Part shown: positions 1-13,524 of the stretch, one piece after another
How positions within the stretch are numbered: the first letter of the stretch is position 1
Layout of the letters: each line of letters begins with the position of its first letter
NCBI GenBank assembly: GCA_014773175.1
Contig: VXCM01001408.1
Coordinates: 62,001 to 126,000, forward strand
Origin: Lucifuga dentata
Taxonomy: Eukaryota > Chordata > Actinopteri > Ophidiiformes > Bythitidae
DNA: 64,000 nucleotides
Direction of reading: 5' to 3'
The notes under the pieces: model-generated
What the model was told of the DNA's origin: nothing
The model's input: the letters and a program-made list of their open reading frames with translations, nothing else
Databases searched by the model: none
Made by a program: the position numbers and the translations under genes

Positions 1-30
1 AAGTGTGCAAGGGAGTTTGCTGAGTTCTAA
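1..30 (+). CDS. prkaca: 3' end of PKA catalytic subunit gene (prkaca-like), partial
   Basis: The first 30 bases read KCAREFAEF followed by TAA. This matches the C-terminal tail of cAMP-dependent protein kinase catalytic subunits, which end in a conserved Lys-Cys-x-Lys/Arg-Glu-Phe-x-Glu-Phe with the FxxF hydrophobic motif at the extreme C terminus. Only nine residues are in the window, so the call rests on the motif plus context: the next gene on the same strand is samd1, and PRKACA and SAMD1 are neighbours in the same relative orientation in human 19p13.12. PRKACB has a similar tail and cannot be excluded from the motif alone. Confidence 0.8.
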   Translation, partial: KCAREFAEF

Positions 31-2890
31 ACGCTGACCAGGAGTAGCGGAAAGAGACAGGGATTTAGAAAGGAAAAGGGGGTCACAAGAAAGGAAGAGC
101 TAGTGTGGACTGCTAACTTGCTTATTTGTAACGACAACAACAATGTAAAATTCCCCCCAGTGGAGAGGCAGGCAAAGTGAAGAAAGATCCAACAGAACCA
201 GCAGTGTTGCCTTTTCTGATTGTTTCTCAGCTGTTACCTATTCATTTTATTTATCCCTCTTGCGTTTGTGGCAGGGGCTCAAGGAGGACGGGCGTAGGTT
301 GTGGCTGTTCAGTTTTTGTATCTCTCTGAAGGTGTAATGACATGTTTTCAGTCTTCGCAGGTTGAGACATTGATTTTGTGTTAAGGTACTGAATCTGCTA
401 AAGCTCCTTTTGAACGGGCCCTCTCTACAAGCCTCTGAAAGAGCGATTGTTGTAACTTGTCACCCGAGTTCCTCCCCTCCATCTCTCTCCATCCCGAATC
501 TGTCCAAGCAATACCAAGTCCAACAGACGTGCCTATCGTAACGCCAACTGGTTGCAAAACCCTGTCGAAAGCACCGGTGCAGATCTTTGGTGATGATGGC
601 ATCAGGCCTCGTGGCCGTTGTGGTTAAAAGCTCGACACTCTCTGCACCCGCATTTGTCTGCTCAGTGTGTGGCATGATTGTTGGGTAGATGATGCACTCA
701 CTGCTAGCAGTCTGAGCAGTGGTGACCTCTTTGATGGGAGCGAAAATGATTTATTACAGTAAACTTCATCTGGGTCTTACTCTTCTTTGGAACCTGTGAG
801 AAATGGTATACATGAGCTCTCCATTTAAGTCTGTCTTTCTCTTAGCTGAATTTATTAGAGTGTTTTAAAAATCCTATTGGTGATCATTTTGTCCTTTTAT
901 GTCAATCTCTGTGCTTGTGTGTTATTTAGTGCTCGAGGGTGGGTTTAAAAGCTGTGATTTAGCAGCTACTAACATTGTGGTCACACTCCTGACTATTGTT
1001 TATTTAAATCATAGTACATTTATACATGTATATTGATATATATAATAGAAAACGTGAAAATATCCATCTTTTTCATCATGTCATAGCTGTGAAACCGAAT
1101 TAAGATTTCATAAATAACTACAAATTCTGCCAAATTTGCAAACTGACAACACTGCAAAGTTTTCTGTGTGTAACTATGATGGTGGTGGATTTTAATACGC
1201 AAAAAAAAAGTAGCAAAACGTTTCAGCAAATTGTGCATGTTATTTTTGTACAATATCACTTTTAAAAAGAGAAGGCAGAGGATCAAGCTTTATTTGTGTT
1301 GAGGTACCTGAGATTATGAATGACATGGTAATATTGAAACAGATTCTTTGCTGTTTTATTTTGAAGATGGGACAAGATGCAGTCAGACTTGTCAGATATC
1401 CCAAGTTGTTTTGGGTTTTATTCATTATTCACTAACAACTGCTTGCTGAGAATTGTCACTTCACGCATTCTTAACTTAATTTTTCCCTCCCTCCCCTCTC
1501 TTGTATATATACTCTTCCTTGTCATACCTTCAGATTAGATTTACAGTCCAACCAAATTTTTGGGACTGTTAAGATTGGAGTGTTTGGTTTTCTTTTTTTC
1601 CAGCTTTCTGTATAACAAATTAAAATAAGGAAGCTCTTTGAAAGCTCTCGCCCAACTTCCCTTTTGCCAAGTTAATTTCTGTCAATGCAAGACAATCACA
1701 GACGAAATCTTATTGCTGGTTTGTTGAACACATTGTTCTGGTTTGATGAAGGATGTATGCTTTGACGTCTCTCNCCCCTTCCCCTCCCCTCCATAGGCTC
1801 TAGGTGCTGGACTGTGTCCATCTCACTAAATGCTTTCTGTGAATTGTTTGATGTGCATTAATCTGTCATAAAGTCTTGTAACATGACTTATTTTTGAGAA
1901 CGTTTGAGTCTGAATATTTCAGTGAGCTTCAGTAATCATTTTGGCAGTTTCTTGATGTAATTGAGATAAAAGGCAGGAGGACTTTGAATGTCTTGAATTG
2001 TTTGGAATCATGATGTGTATTTTTTAGAATACATGTTTCTGTGATGGTTTTTCTTGCATGTTGTAAAACAAACCCATGGCAAGCGATTTCCCCAGGCCTG
2101 TGACACGTGTGAGAAACCACTGTGTTTCTACAGCCGACAGTCTGATTGCAGTTTATCCTTTGGGTTGTTGGAGCATCACATTGGACAGGGGAGTAGATCA
2201 CCACCAACTTGTCCACAGTCTTTTGCAAATAGAGAAGCACATGCCACAACTTTTCAGAACTCCTATTTAAATAATTTATGCTACAGTTTGCATTAATTGG
2301 CACATTTAAGACACAATGTACTGTTTTGAAGAGAGCACATGTAATGTTTTTGGTCCAAATGATTAAACTGGAGTCAGTCGGTAGAAGGCAGCACCACTTG
2401 ATCCACTTCAGACACTGAGGCCATCACAGTACTTTTTTGGTTTCTCAATACACAACCTGTTGTCAGTTGTTTCATTCTTTTCTGTCAGCTAAACACTATT
2501 AACCTCTCTGTGCTTATCAAGTTTTTCCTCCTGTTTGTTTTCACTTTTCTTTCACTTTCACACTCTTCACTCAAACATTACACTTTTTACATCTGAGATG
2601 TTTTGTGTTCAGATTTTCTAATTGTATTTTCAAAAAAGTACAAAAACATAAAAACAGAACGTTAATCTTCCTCATGACCTGGGTACAGTGATTGTGTAGT
2701 CTATTGTACCTTTTGGGAAACAATACTGTATATCCCTGCCTTTGACAGTCTTAACTATCTTACCCTCTGGAGAACTTGACAGATACCCTTAGAACACAAT
2801 GAGTATGATGAAAAAAATATATACATAAAGTAATATTTTGCAAAATGTATCATTCCAATAAAGTTTTACTTGTTAAGACTAATATCTCTG
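31..2890 (+). other. Probable 3' UTR of the PKA catalytic subunit gene
   Basis: This is AT-rich sequence without a convincing reading frame, running from the kinase stop codon to a consensus polyadenylation signal at 2857-2862. The extent is inferred. A single N sits at 1774. Confidence 0.5.
2857..2862 (+). terminator. Polyadenylation signal AATAAA
   Basis: AATAAA lies in CCAATAAAGTT and is followed by T-rich sequence. It is the best candidate 3' end for the upstream kinase gene. Use is inferred. Confidence 0.5.
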
Positions 2891-4312
2891 GGTTATATCT
2901 AAGCTCTTATTCACCTCGCACAAGCTCACTTAACAAAATTAAGTTAACGTTCAATAAATGATGCTTTGTTGTGATATGCAAACATGGGGGAAGATTTTCT
3001 GTTTAGCAAGGATCTTATGGTTACCTTCATGACTTGACCAGAGGAATGAAAGTTGGTAGGTGATGTTGAAAACCTTATTTTCACCATCTGGTTCATTAGA
3101 TGAACATTTCAGGAGGCGAGCAATCGACTGAATGATGCAGTGAGTAGTTCATCCCATCACAGTTGGGGACCAAAATCTGTTTCCATCATTAATCTCCTTT
3201 GTTAAAATTGCATTTATTATTCATATGGAAGACCTAGAGAGCTGTAAATACTGCTACAAAATGAAAGATTAAAAGAGGAGCTTTGAGTCTGTGTTTGGAA
3301 ATATAACTGGTACAGAAAAAACTAGCAGAATTTTAATGACTTAGATTTGTTCATTGTGTAGTTTTAGTCCTTGTAAAAAAAAAATATCAAATTGGTAGTT
3401 TTTGTTTATATTGGAATCATTGTGTTGAACAAATAGAATATGAAAATTAAGTTTTAAAAGAATGACTCATAAATAATATTAGAAATATTAATCTTCCTTT
3501 TAAAACATTGCTGATGAAAGCACATTTTTTTAACTACATAATGGGAACATATTCAAAGGTATTATTGAAGTGGTGCAGTTAATAGATATCAGCATTTCTT
3601 CTGTTTCTCAGTCAAACCATTAAATAAAGGACCTGTCAATCATTTTGCTAAAGTTCCAATACTGTTTTGGTGTTTGTGAAGGGGCTACCATTAGATTTAA
3701 ATTTAGATAAACTCTTTGCATTATACTGTATATTCTACTCTTTAGTCACTGGTTGATTATAGTTGCTGATTCTGAAAATTTCAATTTGATTAGTCTTGCT
3801 CCTCTAAATAACTATTTACTCTCTGTCCAATTAGAAAATAATGAACTGCTTTATAATTTGATCTTGTTGTGTAGCAACTATGATGCAGCAGAGAAATGGG
3901 TTACAGGGAACTCATAATTTGCAGCTACGTCTGTAGTTTAAGGTGGAAGATTTTGTGAAGTTAAGTAATAGAGAATTGAGCACATTGAGATCCATTTGGA
4001 ACTTATAGATCCTTCATCAGTAAGTAGCTTGCTGACCCTGTTTATGTTTTCTTAACACTGTGGGGAGCACATGGGACCGGATGCGTGAGCTCGTTCCGGG
4101 GCATCACTGCATATCCACCTTAAATCCCTCTTGTGGCGAAAGTTTTCCTTCTAACTTCGTCGGTCCACCTTAAGCGCACAAGCCAACGCAGGCAGGCGTT
4201 CAGAGAGGTTTCCGCTTGTCGGGCTCGGACCGCGGCTCACCAGTAACATCGTGGAACGTACAAGGTTGACGCACCAAGGTAAGAAAAAACACGCGAACCG
4301 ACCGAGCAAAAG
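2891..4312. other. Intergenic region and samd1 5' flank
   Basis: AT-rich sequence without recognisable genes lies up to about 4050. From there the sequence becomes GC-richer, with several CpGs, consistent with the samd1 promoter and 5' UTR. No TATA box is evident. Confidence 0.4.
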
Positions 4313-7300
4313 ATGTCTGAACCCAAGTACCGCGAGTGGATCCTGGATACCATCGACTCTCTGCGGTCAAGAAAAGCCCGACCGGACTTAGAGAGGATTT
4401 GCCGGATGGTCCGGAGACGGCACGGGTCCGAGCCCGACCGAACCTGCGCAGAACTGGAGAAATTGATCCAGGAGCAAACCGTGCTGAAAGTTAACTACAA
4501 GGGCTCAATTTCATACAGAAACGCCGCCAAGGTTCAGAGGAGAAGCAGGAAAAAAGACGATGTAACGTTAACGGCGGCTGCTAGAAGGAACGCGGTGGAA
4601 GAAGCCAGTCATTCTGACTTAAGCAACGGGGACAGCGCACTCGGTCCCGCTGATCAGGACGAGGAGACGGAAGATTTGGAGGTACGCTAACGTGGATGCT
4701 CGGGAGCTCGTGTTTTAGCTGCGTGTCTTTGTCATATTCATCATTTTATATCAAACTAACAGGTGTAAAAAACAAAACAAAACATGTTCGTGCTTTGTGT
4801 AGTTTGTAATAAAAAAAAAACCAAAACGTCTTTTTGTGTCTCCACGGGGAGTGGTGAGGGGAGTGATTTGCAAGTGCACTCCAAACTGCCGCAGACGGGG
4901 AGCGGCGGTTGGACCTCGCTCGAGCGCTACCGAGGTTGGAGAAAANAAAAAAAAAAAAAAAACCAGCCGCGTTCAACATTGCGTGCAGTCACGGCGTTAA
5001 ATATTTTACAGGGTAGCAGCTAAAACCACTTTAAACGGACAGTGCTAACCATCCAGTAGTACACTACAAAAGTTGTACCGTCCTGTCCGTCCGCAGCAAC
5101 CCGGGCCACCATTATCGCCAGAAAGCGCTTTTCAAGCCCCAAACTCGGCGTTGAGCGGNGGGGGGGGGGGGTGCGTGAAGCTAGCAATGAACGATTTCTT
5201 CAACCGGAAGCAGCGCCATTTTACTTTCAAAATACAATCATTGCCAACCTGCTAATGTTGTCGTGACCTGTTCTCACCGGTCAGGATTTATTTTGAAAAG
5301 TCATACCCGGAAATTCGATTTACATTCTAGGCAATTTGTCAATGTGGGAGTGGATGAAGAAAAAAGTATGTGAAACACCGCGGATGCGTGAGCCCAATGG
5401 GGCGACGCTGGGACATTGTTGATTTTGGTCTTCTTCAGAGAAAAAGCAGAGCAAAGCACTCCAGACATCGAATATATTGACGTTATAAGGAACATTTATA
5501 GATATACCTGACGACATTTCAGCCCCCCCCTTGCCCATCAGTTGGCTATCTGTCCCCGTATAACCGCAACTAAATCTGCGTTTATTAGTGCCAGCCTACT
5601 CTTAATTAACGCAAATTCAGTTCGTTTGTGGAGAGCGCGTCTATTGTTCATGCTATGGACGGTTGCCGACGCAGTGCATGAAGTCGAACATGTACATCCA
5701 TTACCGGACACGCTGCCGAGCCCGGTTACGTCTAACCCTCGTTGCGAGCTGTTGTTTTGGCCTTTCTCGGCCGTGTAACAATGGCACCAGTTCTCTGTGT
5801 TTGTGCAACCATTTTTTTTTTTTTTTTTTTTTTTGTCAGTATGTTAATATAGCTCCAACAGCTAAAGGAAGGTTCAGGAGCCGGGAGAAGTGAACTAACC
5901 AGCAGCCACTGCAAACAGTTCGTCAAGCGCTAGCTGGATGCGCCTGTCCGCCTGTCCGATTTGGGTTAAGCATATATCAAATTGACTTTGTTCTCCTAAT
6001 CATGTGTGTGTGTGAGTGACGTTACAAAAATGAACACGATTTATTACTTTGGATTGGTTTCTTTTGGGTCGTCGTCATGTTTTTGCGTGAAACAGAGTGA
6101 TTAGACGGAGACGTGTCCGATAATGGACACATTTGCATTACTCTTTGTTCCTTCGCTTTTAAAATCGATGACCCGGTGCAAAGTCAAAGTAGGCTGCAGT
6201 GAAGGCAGTCGGTGCTCACCCGGAGCTGCCCAGAGATAAAAAATAAAAAAAAAAAGGTTTTATGTTTGAGAATGTCCCTGCCGCGGCCCGGTCCCGTGAA
6301 GCGTTAAAGATCAGAGACACAATGGCGTGCTCTCTTCATCTCGTCTCCTCAACTCCGTGCGCACTTTGAGGGAAATTTGAGGGGAAAAGAAAAAAAACGC
6401 CACCCCCTCGGTCCTTTCTATGCTCATATGTGTTACGATGATCAATCAAGAAGGCCTCCAGACAAGGACGCACTGAGCTGTGTTTTATGAGACAAAATGA
6501 AAAACGTGCAGGATGCAGATGGATCATGACACGATGTTATTGTCGCCGTGTCTCGTTTAAAGTTATGTGATCTGTAGTACGATGGCTCACAGCCATAAAG
6601 CGGCTCTTTCCACGGGAGTGGGGCGGGCTTAGTTGCGCTCTTGCACTCGGCTGCTGAGTCTCGGACACGCAGCCGCACACCAGCTTTTTTCCATTCAAAG
6701 AAACATCGACAGACCCACCGGCGAATGAAGTGAATTGTTTATCTTGAAACTAATGCTATCATAATGCGTTTTTATTCCAGCGTTTGATTGTGTGGAAACG
6801 CTTTTGCAGTGTTTGGGCTCCCGGTGTGTGTGTGTGTGTGTGTGCGCGGAGTGAACACTGCACCGCGGAAAGGGACGGAGGCTTTCAGAGGGAATAATTT
6901 ACCAGCAGAGCGGTCAGATTGCGACATCTGTACGAGCGTGTTTTCATGTGACGCGCTCAGCCTGCAATTAGTCCTCAGACATGACAACAATCCCCTGTAA
7001 CCCTGCAGGGTTTCCTCCTTTTAAGGTCAAATGAACGGTTTAACATTATCCAAGCTGCATATGTCAAACATGAAGCTGCAGGATAATCAAGCTTTCTCAA
7101 TGTCAACATGAACATCTTCTAAAGCTAAATGAGGTTTCTGCATTATTTTCTTTTCTTTATTTGATAGTTGGCTTGCAGCCACAGAATCAAACGTTCTTCA
7201 TTTCCCCTCCCCCCCCCNCCCCCCCCCCCAGTTTGTTGTATCCATGTGTTGATCACAGCATAGATTAAGGAGATGATTTGATAAATTTGATCTGGTGGGA

Positions 7301-7715
7301 AGCCAGCATCAGTCCTCTTCTCCTGTTTTACAGGCTGACACCTCTATGACTATGGACACAGACAGTAATGCAGAGGAGGAGGGGGCTGATGAGAGCCGGG
7401 ATGGGCAGGATGAACCCTCTCCCAGCACAAACGCATTTGAGGATGTCACCATGCAGTGTGGCTCTGAGCGAGCCGTCTCTGCCCCCTGCTCTCCCTCTGG
7501 CTCTCTGCTCGGCCCTAGCTCCAGCTCCGGCCCTGGCTTGGGTCTGGACTGTGGCTCTGGTCAAAAGGATGGGGAGAGGCCCAGCTCCTTGCCCCCCTCC
7601 AGCCCTAGGGCCCAAGCACACAGTGACTGGGCTTATGATTCTTCAGTCTGCTCAGCTAAACACCAGAACCCAGGATTGCAGAGAGACAAAGGTATTGACA
7701 CTGCCAGACACAGTC

Positions 7716-7757
<42 letters not shown>

Positions 7758-10700
7758 CCGTTATATCATCCAATGGAGCACTCGAGTGTTCTTTCATGTG
7801 TAGCTTTGTGCTAAATATTTGTTCTGGGTACTATATGGCAGTTTGATGATTAATTGCAGGGTGACAGTTGTTGACATAAACGCTTTGCTTAATATGATCT
7901 ACTCAAAGAGTTCCAAGGACAAATAAGTTTTAATGTCTAGGCAACATTTCCGTTCAGCGAGAAGAGCAGTCATTCATCGGCTTGTTTGCACTAGTTATAC
8001 AAGTTTAATGATGCGGTGGAAAAAAAACTAAAATAACATTCTGTTGCATTCTGGCTTATGCCTTTTGATCATAAAAGCATTAGGCTTTTTGAAGAATTAA
8101 GTCTGTTNCTGTTGCATTCTGGCTTATGCCTTTTGATCATAAAAGCATTAGGCTTTTTGAAGAATTAAGTCTGTTATGGTGGTGGTGGTGGTGGGGAGTT
8201 ATATCAGTGTGTGGTACAGTTGATTTGCTGTGTTTTATTAACAGCCATTAAGCCTTCAGTCCAGTTTGTGACTACCAGCCCAAGTGCTTTGAAGAACAAC
8301 GTGAAGAAAGAAAGTGGAGAGAGGACAGAGGATGGCAGCCTTTCATCAGACCAGTTGGTGCCAGACTATGGACTAAGGCTGGTAAATGGCCTGTATTCCT
8401 CCTGTGACAAACACCACCACCTGTCAGTCTCCTGCTTCTTTTATCCCTCTGCTTCCTACCTGACGTTTTCACGCATTTTTCTCTTGTTGGACCAATAGGA
8501 TGAGACCAGGAATGGTTCAGATGGAGGACTGCAGACTCTGTCTTTGCCAACTGACCACTGTGAGTTAGAGAGCGTCTTTTCAGCTCTTTCAGTCTTTCAT
8601 ATATTTAGTTTTAAAAGCTGCTGAGTAATTTTTTCAATGGTGGCCTTATTATCTGGCTTAGACCTGTTGCAGAGAACTGATTGATCACGTAGCTTCTCTC
8701 TCACTTTGGAAAGTGAACATGGGAAGTATCATTTAGAGACAAAGTTATGTTACCAAGTCTGTCCTGGCTGCTGTTTGACCTTTTCCTACTCATAGTTGCC
8801 TTGAGGGCTGCTCATATGTTTTTGGATGCTTCTTAAGCTTGTTTGACTACCTTCAGACAGGAGGTCATTCTGCTCATTCTGACTGTTTAGGCTGAAAATA
8901 TTATGTCCGTTGAAATACTGAAATATTAACAGTAGTGGTATAGAGCCCTGAGATTTTCAGACTTGATCCTGTTTGATTCATTGTTGTCTTCAACACGTCA
9001 GGATTTTTAGTTAAGCAAAGTCTTGAATTTTTTTTGTTTTTTTGGGCAATATTTTCAGCTACATGACCACATAACAAAACAAATGTACAACCACAAAACC
9101 ATAAAGGTTTTGATCATGCAAAATGGGAATACATTTAGCTAATATGCCCTTCCCAGCAGCAGTGATGTAGTTTGCAGAGGTTTTCTAAAAGTTTACAAAT
9201 GTTATTAATTCTTGCTGACAAGAGACAATATACATTTTGTTTCTATTTTTTTTTTGTTTTGATGGAACTCAGGAAAATGTCAAATGTTGTGACTTTTAAT
9301 GCTTTGCATCTTTCTTATGTTTGTTCACATCAGTTTGGAATCTAAACATGATGCTTCTAATTGACCGTTGTCCCTGTGCATTTCTAATGAGTATGTGCAT
9401 GATAAAGGCATGCCAGCTTCCTCTAAAAGAATGCTGATAAAGTTATTGTCTGTGAAAAAAAAGAAAAACCTTCTGAATTCCATCACTACTCTGCTGTTTC
9501 AGCATTGCAGCACTGAATTTTAATGGTATAAAGTTTCACATTTAAAACTCCAATTCTGGTTTGTTAATATTTTAGTTTATTTTGCACATCAATGCAGAAT
9601 TGCAAACGTTACAATCAGTTTTCTCTCACGAACAGTTTTTTCTTCTTCATTGGCACTGAATCATACAAACTGAGTCAGACAGTCCTCAGTTATCTAATTC
9701 ATCAATAATACCAAAGGTGATACTTCAGTTTGTATGAATTCTGTAGGGCCAACAGGACAGAAAATAATGCAATGTTTCAACTTTCATATTGTTATTTGAA
9801 CTACTGGAATTACTTGATAGTTATTTGAACTCATTGTGCTTGAAAAGGCATTTAGTTTTGAAGGTAATATGTCATGTACTGATACTCATTACATTAGTGC
9901 TTCATTGTAATTAAAAACTGCAGAATATATGCAATAACTTTTTTATTTCCCTCTTGGTCACAGGTGCTAGTTTGAAAAAGAAGATGGATATTTCCTCCTT
10001 CACACCAGCTGAGCACAGTCTTGTGAACGGTAGTAAAAGTAATGAAGTGTGAGTATGAGTATCCTGTTTTCAAACAGAGGCCATTACATCTTCCATTAAA
10101 AACATTTTAATAAACTCATCAGATCACAGCCTCTCTTTTTCCTGCGAAAGTTTGAAAAACCTCTTTCAGGTGATAAGACCTCTCCATTTTTTCATCTCTC
10201 CTTTCATCCACTCTGTTAAATAGTTAATCTACATATTCATGGCGCACAGAGAGGGGTCAGCTTGAAAAGACAAAGGCAAATGTATTTGCTGAAAGAGACG
10301 GTCTCTGCTTCTAAATTGGGAATCTTTCTTGTGTTGATCCTGCAGCTCTGTGAAAAGGGAGAAGATGAGCCAGAACTTGTTGCAGTGGACTGTGGCAGAT
10401 GTGGCCAGTTACTTCTCTGCAGCAGGCTTTCCAGAGCAGGCTGTGGCCTTCCGAACACAGGTAAGTGCACCACCACAATCTGCCACAGAGGGCGCTACCC
10501 GCACATTTATATCCTTTATTTTTATCCCATCACCCAAATGCTTTCAGGGGCACTTCAAATAAATTGCCGCCGATTTCATAAACACTACACTCTCCTGGTA
10601 CAATAATGTAACAGCATTTTTCTCCCATCCCACTAGGAAATTGACGGGAAGTCCCTTCTCCTGATGCAGCGCAGTGACGTGCTGACAGGTCTCTCCATCC

Positions 10701-10783
10701 GACTTGGTCCTGCCCTCAAAATCTACGAGCGGCACGTAAAGGTGCTGCAGAGGACCCACTTCCTGGAATATGAGGATCTCTGA
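4313..10783 (+). CDS. samd1: SAMD1 (atherin): winged-helix and SAM domain chromatin protein
   Basis: Seven exons join in phase to a 423-residue protein: 4313-4681, 7334-7691, 8245-8381, 8499-8559, 9964-10048, 10346-10460, 10637-10783. Residues about 5-80 carry the SAMD1 winged-helix domain ([20 protein letters not shown], then [11 protein letters not shown]), known to bind unmethylated CpG-rich DNA. Residues about 347-412 form the C-terminal SAM domain ([20 protein letters not shown]), which mediates self-association. The middle is acidic and Ser-rich and lacks the very long Pro/Ala-rich stretch of mammalian SAMD1, so the protein is shorter. All introns have GT/AG ends. A (CA)n microsatellite follows exon 2, and an N-flanked duplication lies in intron 2. 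SAMD1 acts in the nucleus with the KDM1A/LSD1 complex. SAMD13 is a related SAM protein, but it lacks the winged helix. Confidence 0.93.
4682..7333 (+). other. samd1 intron 1
   Basis: This 2.65-kb intron has a CpG-containing 5' part, homopolymer runs interrupted by single Ns (4946, 5159, 7218), a T tract near 5811-5834 and a (GT)n run near 6826-6843. No coding sequence was recognised. An alternative promoter is possible but not shown. Confidence 0.6.
7718..7756. repeat. (CA)n microsatellite
   Basis: A nearly perfect CA dinucleotide run of about 39 bases starts some 27 bases after the samd1 exon 2 donor. Confidence 0.95.
8041..8175. repeat. 67-bp exact duplication around a single N
   Basis: Bases 8041-8107 and 8109-8175 are identical and separated by one N at 8108. 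The pattern recurs in the window and is best read as two overlapping contig ends joined without merging. It lies in a samd1 intron. Confidence 0.9.
8560..9963 (+). other. samd1 intron 4
   Basis: AT-rich intron of 1.4 kb between the exons ending at 8559 and starting at 9964. No gene, RNA or clear repeat was recognised. Confidence 0.6.
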
Positions 10784-12662
10784 GATGGTGAGTGATCATC
10801 GGCACTCATACGACAGTACAGTGCTGCATTGATCCAGCGTGCATGCAGCGACCTCTCGAGTTCCTGCCACACACCTTTGCACATATAAAAAAAGGTGTGT
10901 GGGGGAAAAGGCTGCGACAGAAAAAAAACACTTTCACTGTGAGAATGACCAGTAACTACAAACAGTCATCCTACCTCTCATTGTAGTCACTGACAAATGC
11001 TTTACATCTCATCAATTTGGCCAAGTGAACGTATTGTCAGGGGAACAGACTTCTACATCCTAAGTTTGTTTTAAAGAGGAGGATCAATGACCTTTCTGCA
11101 AGGGGAAAGGATGGAATAATGCAACCATCGAAGGGGACTCAACTTTGCACAAAATGGACCAACTTTGGGCTAGGGGGCCCACAGAGATGATAGTGCTATC
11201 ACAGGTTCAGGCCCACGAGAAGGAGTACTGGCTCTGTTATGGCTCTGAAATAAATTTCTTCCTGTATCCTTTTATGGTACTGCACCTTCAGTTTGTTCAG
11301 AAATTGTTTCAAAGTAACACAGTAACTTAAATGAAATTTTTCATGTGGTGGGTATGACATCAATTTTCAAGTAATACCCCATTTGGATGGCAGTGGGAGG
11401 TGGAGAATAAATTAATCATTCTGGAATGCATTTAGCTCATTTTCAAATTACAGGAGGTGGTTCATAATACACAGTGTTATTTTTCTGGTTTGATAGGAGG
11501 AAATAGGCTTAAATGACTCTTTATGAATGCATACTGATGTGCTTTTACAGTGAGAAGTGGAGTGGTGTCTTCCAGATGTGGCAAAAGGTGTTTCCTGCTG
11601 CTGTTAAAATCAGCAACAGGAAAGCAGATGAGCCAAATACCGAGATTACCCATAGTTTATATATCAGCATGAAAGTTTTTCTTCTTTCCTTGGCTCCTGT
11701 CAGGTCAGCAAAAATCTGACCTACTTCCATTGTCACACAGAATCAAAATCACACAGACACACTCCAGATGGGATTAAAATCACTGAGCATGTAATAACCA
11801 AATCAGAGAAATCATCAAATAATCAAATAGAGAAGTGTATCCCATTCAAATATATCTGTGTATCTTGGCTTTCAAAGTCAGCAGTCTGATTCCTGACTTT
11901 GTCATCATGCCACCAATAGCTGCTGACAGCAGTTTGTATGATCAGTGTCTTTTTAACACTGAGATATAGCGAGTATGATGTGCTACTACGTTTTTTTTTT
12001 TTTTCCTTTTTCTGTCTTGTTTAGAAATGTGGTCCAAGTTAATATGGTTGCATCTGCGGCACAATAGCAACTTATTGGAATTCACTTGCATACATAAGCA
12101 AAATAAAGTATTACCTTTGCAAAAATGTAATTCTCAGTATATTGTTTGAGACCTGATACAGCTGCTCGGTTCCTGTTTACAGAGCAGAGACCTTGATGAA
12201 ATGCAATATTTTATGTTATCACCTGATAGTAATACGTGTAGGGGTTTTTTGTGTTGTGATCTAAGCCATCGATTTTTTAAACATAACATTCCATATGATG
12301 TACTCTACATCGCCAGTGTATCCTCATATTTTTATTTGTGACACAACTGCTTCCAGAGTCAGAAAAATAAAACTCTTATCTCATTGTTTAGTCACTTGTA
12401 TTTATTACCCTCATATAGGCACTCTAAAAACAATGGGTGTCTGAAATACAACAGTTACACTGATAGGGTGTGAGGACTCATGATCGCCCCCTTCAGGCTC
12501 AAACAAAAATTGTAAACTAATAACAGGGTGTCCACAGATAAAACTCCTCTTCTAAGCTGAGTAGTTTCATCACAAGACTTTTTTTATTTTTATTTTTTTC
12601 CAATAAAACTAGTGTTCCTTAATGAATCCAGAGGTATCAGTTGATGTATGCTGGTACAGTCC
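10784..12662 (+). other. samd1 3' UTR and intergenic sequence
   Basis: AATAAA at 11249-11254 is the first good polyadenylation signal after the stop codon. Further AATAAA motifs occur at about 11404, 12101 and 12367. A donor-like GGTGAGTG lies just after the stop (from about 10787), so a 3' UTR intron is possible. The rest shows nothing recognisable. Confidence 0.4.
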
Positions 12663-13040
12663 TACAAGCCAGAAGGCCACCCCCAGAATTTAGAAAAAAA
12701 AATGTCAATACAAAGTTTGTTTTACAATTTATTGCACATGAAATGACAAAAATAGATAAAATAAATGTAACTAATTAGTTTTCAAGAAGAATTTGTCAAC
12801 AAGAGCACATTATGTAGCCACTATGGCTGAAGAAATTATTTTTAATGAACGTGTTAGCCCAGTCTGTATTAGTGCACTGACACTACAGTTGTGTTCCAAC
12901 TCCCTTTCCCAAACTCCCTTGCTTATGTGTTTTAACATTCTATTCAATAGCTGCTGTCTGCCTTCTCCCAGATCATTTTGGGATTAATTTGCTACAGAAT
13001 CTGGTCATGCTATTGCTCTGCAACCACCCCCATGTAAAAT

Positions 13041-13073
<33 letters not shown>

Positions 13074-13524
13074 GCGGGGGGGCGTTTTGGGAGAGAGAGG
13101 TCTGGAGACTTGGTCCAAGTTAAAAGAATTATGAAGAAAAACAATTACCATTCCATCCTTCAAAGATGCGATTCCATCTGGTTTATGAATTATTAGTCAA
13201 AATTTCATTCTTCAACAGGACAATGATCAAAACAATGATCAGAACAATGATCAAACAGGACATTCATCAAAATTATGCCAAAATTATGCCCATTCAAAAG
13301 AGAAACAAAAGGTTTTGAGAATTATGACTTGGCCAGAGGGGGTTACTTTGACAAAACCAAAGTCTGAACTTGAAATGACTTCAAAGTGCTTTTATGATGA
13401 CAAATTCTTCTTGAAAACTAATTAGTTAAATTTATTTTATGTATTTTTGTCATTTCCTGTGCAANTTTTTTTTTTTTTTTTTTTTTTTTTTAATCTGGGG
13501 ATGGCCTCAAACTTCTGGCCTGTA
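12663..13524 (+). mobile_element. Degraded Tc1/mariner-type transposon copy
   Basis: The ends read TACA-GCCAGAAG...CCACCCCC and, inverted, TGGCCTCAAACTTCTGGCCTGTA, with TA at both boundaries as in Tc1 elements. Internal inverted repeats of about 130 bases (TTTACAATTTATTGCACA...TTTTCAAGAAGAATTTGTCA) flank remnants resembling a Tc1 transposase on the plus strand, for example sequence encoding ILQQDND-like residues near 13210. A (GT)n run at about 13042-13073, short local duplications and a T-run with an N (13465) disrupt it. It is non-functional. A second copy in the opposite orientation is at 61388-62158. Confidence 0.75.

Noticed and set aside
7295..7846. A 183-codon frame as a complete samd1 exon
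   Set aside because: Only 7334-7691 fits by acceptor, donor and phase. The rest runs into the intron and the (CA)n repeat, giving an artificial His/Thr tail.
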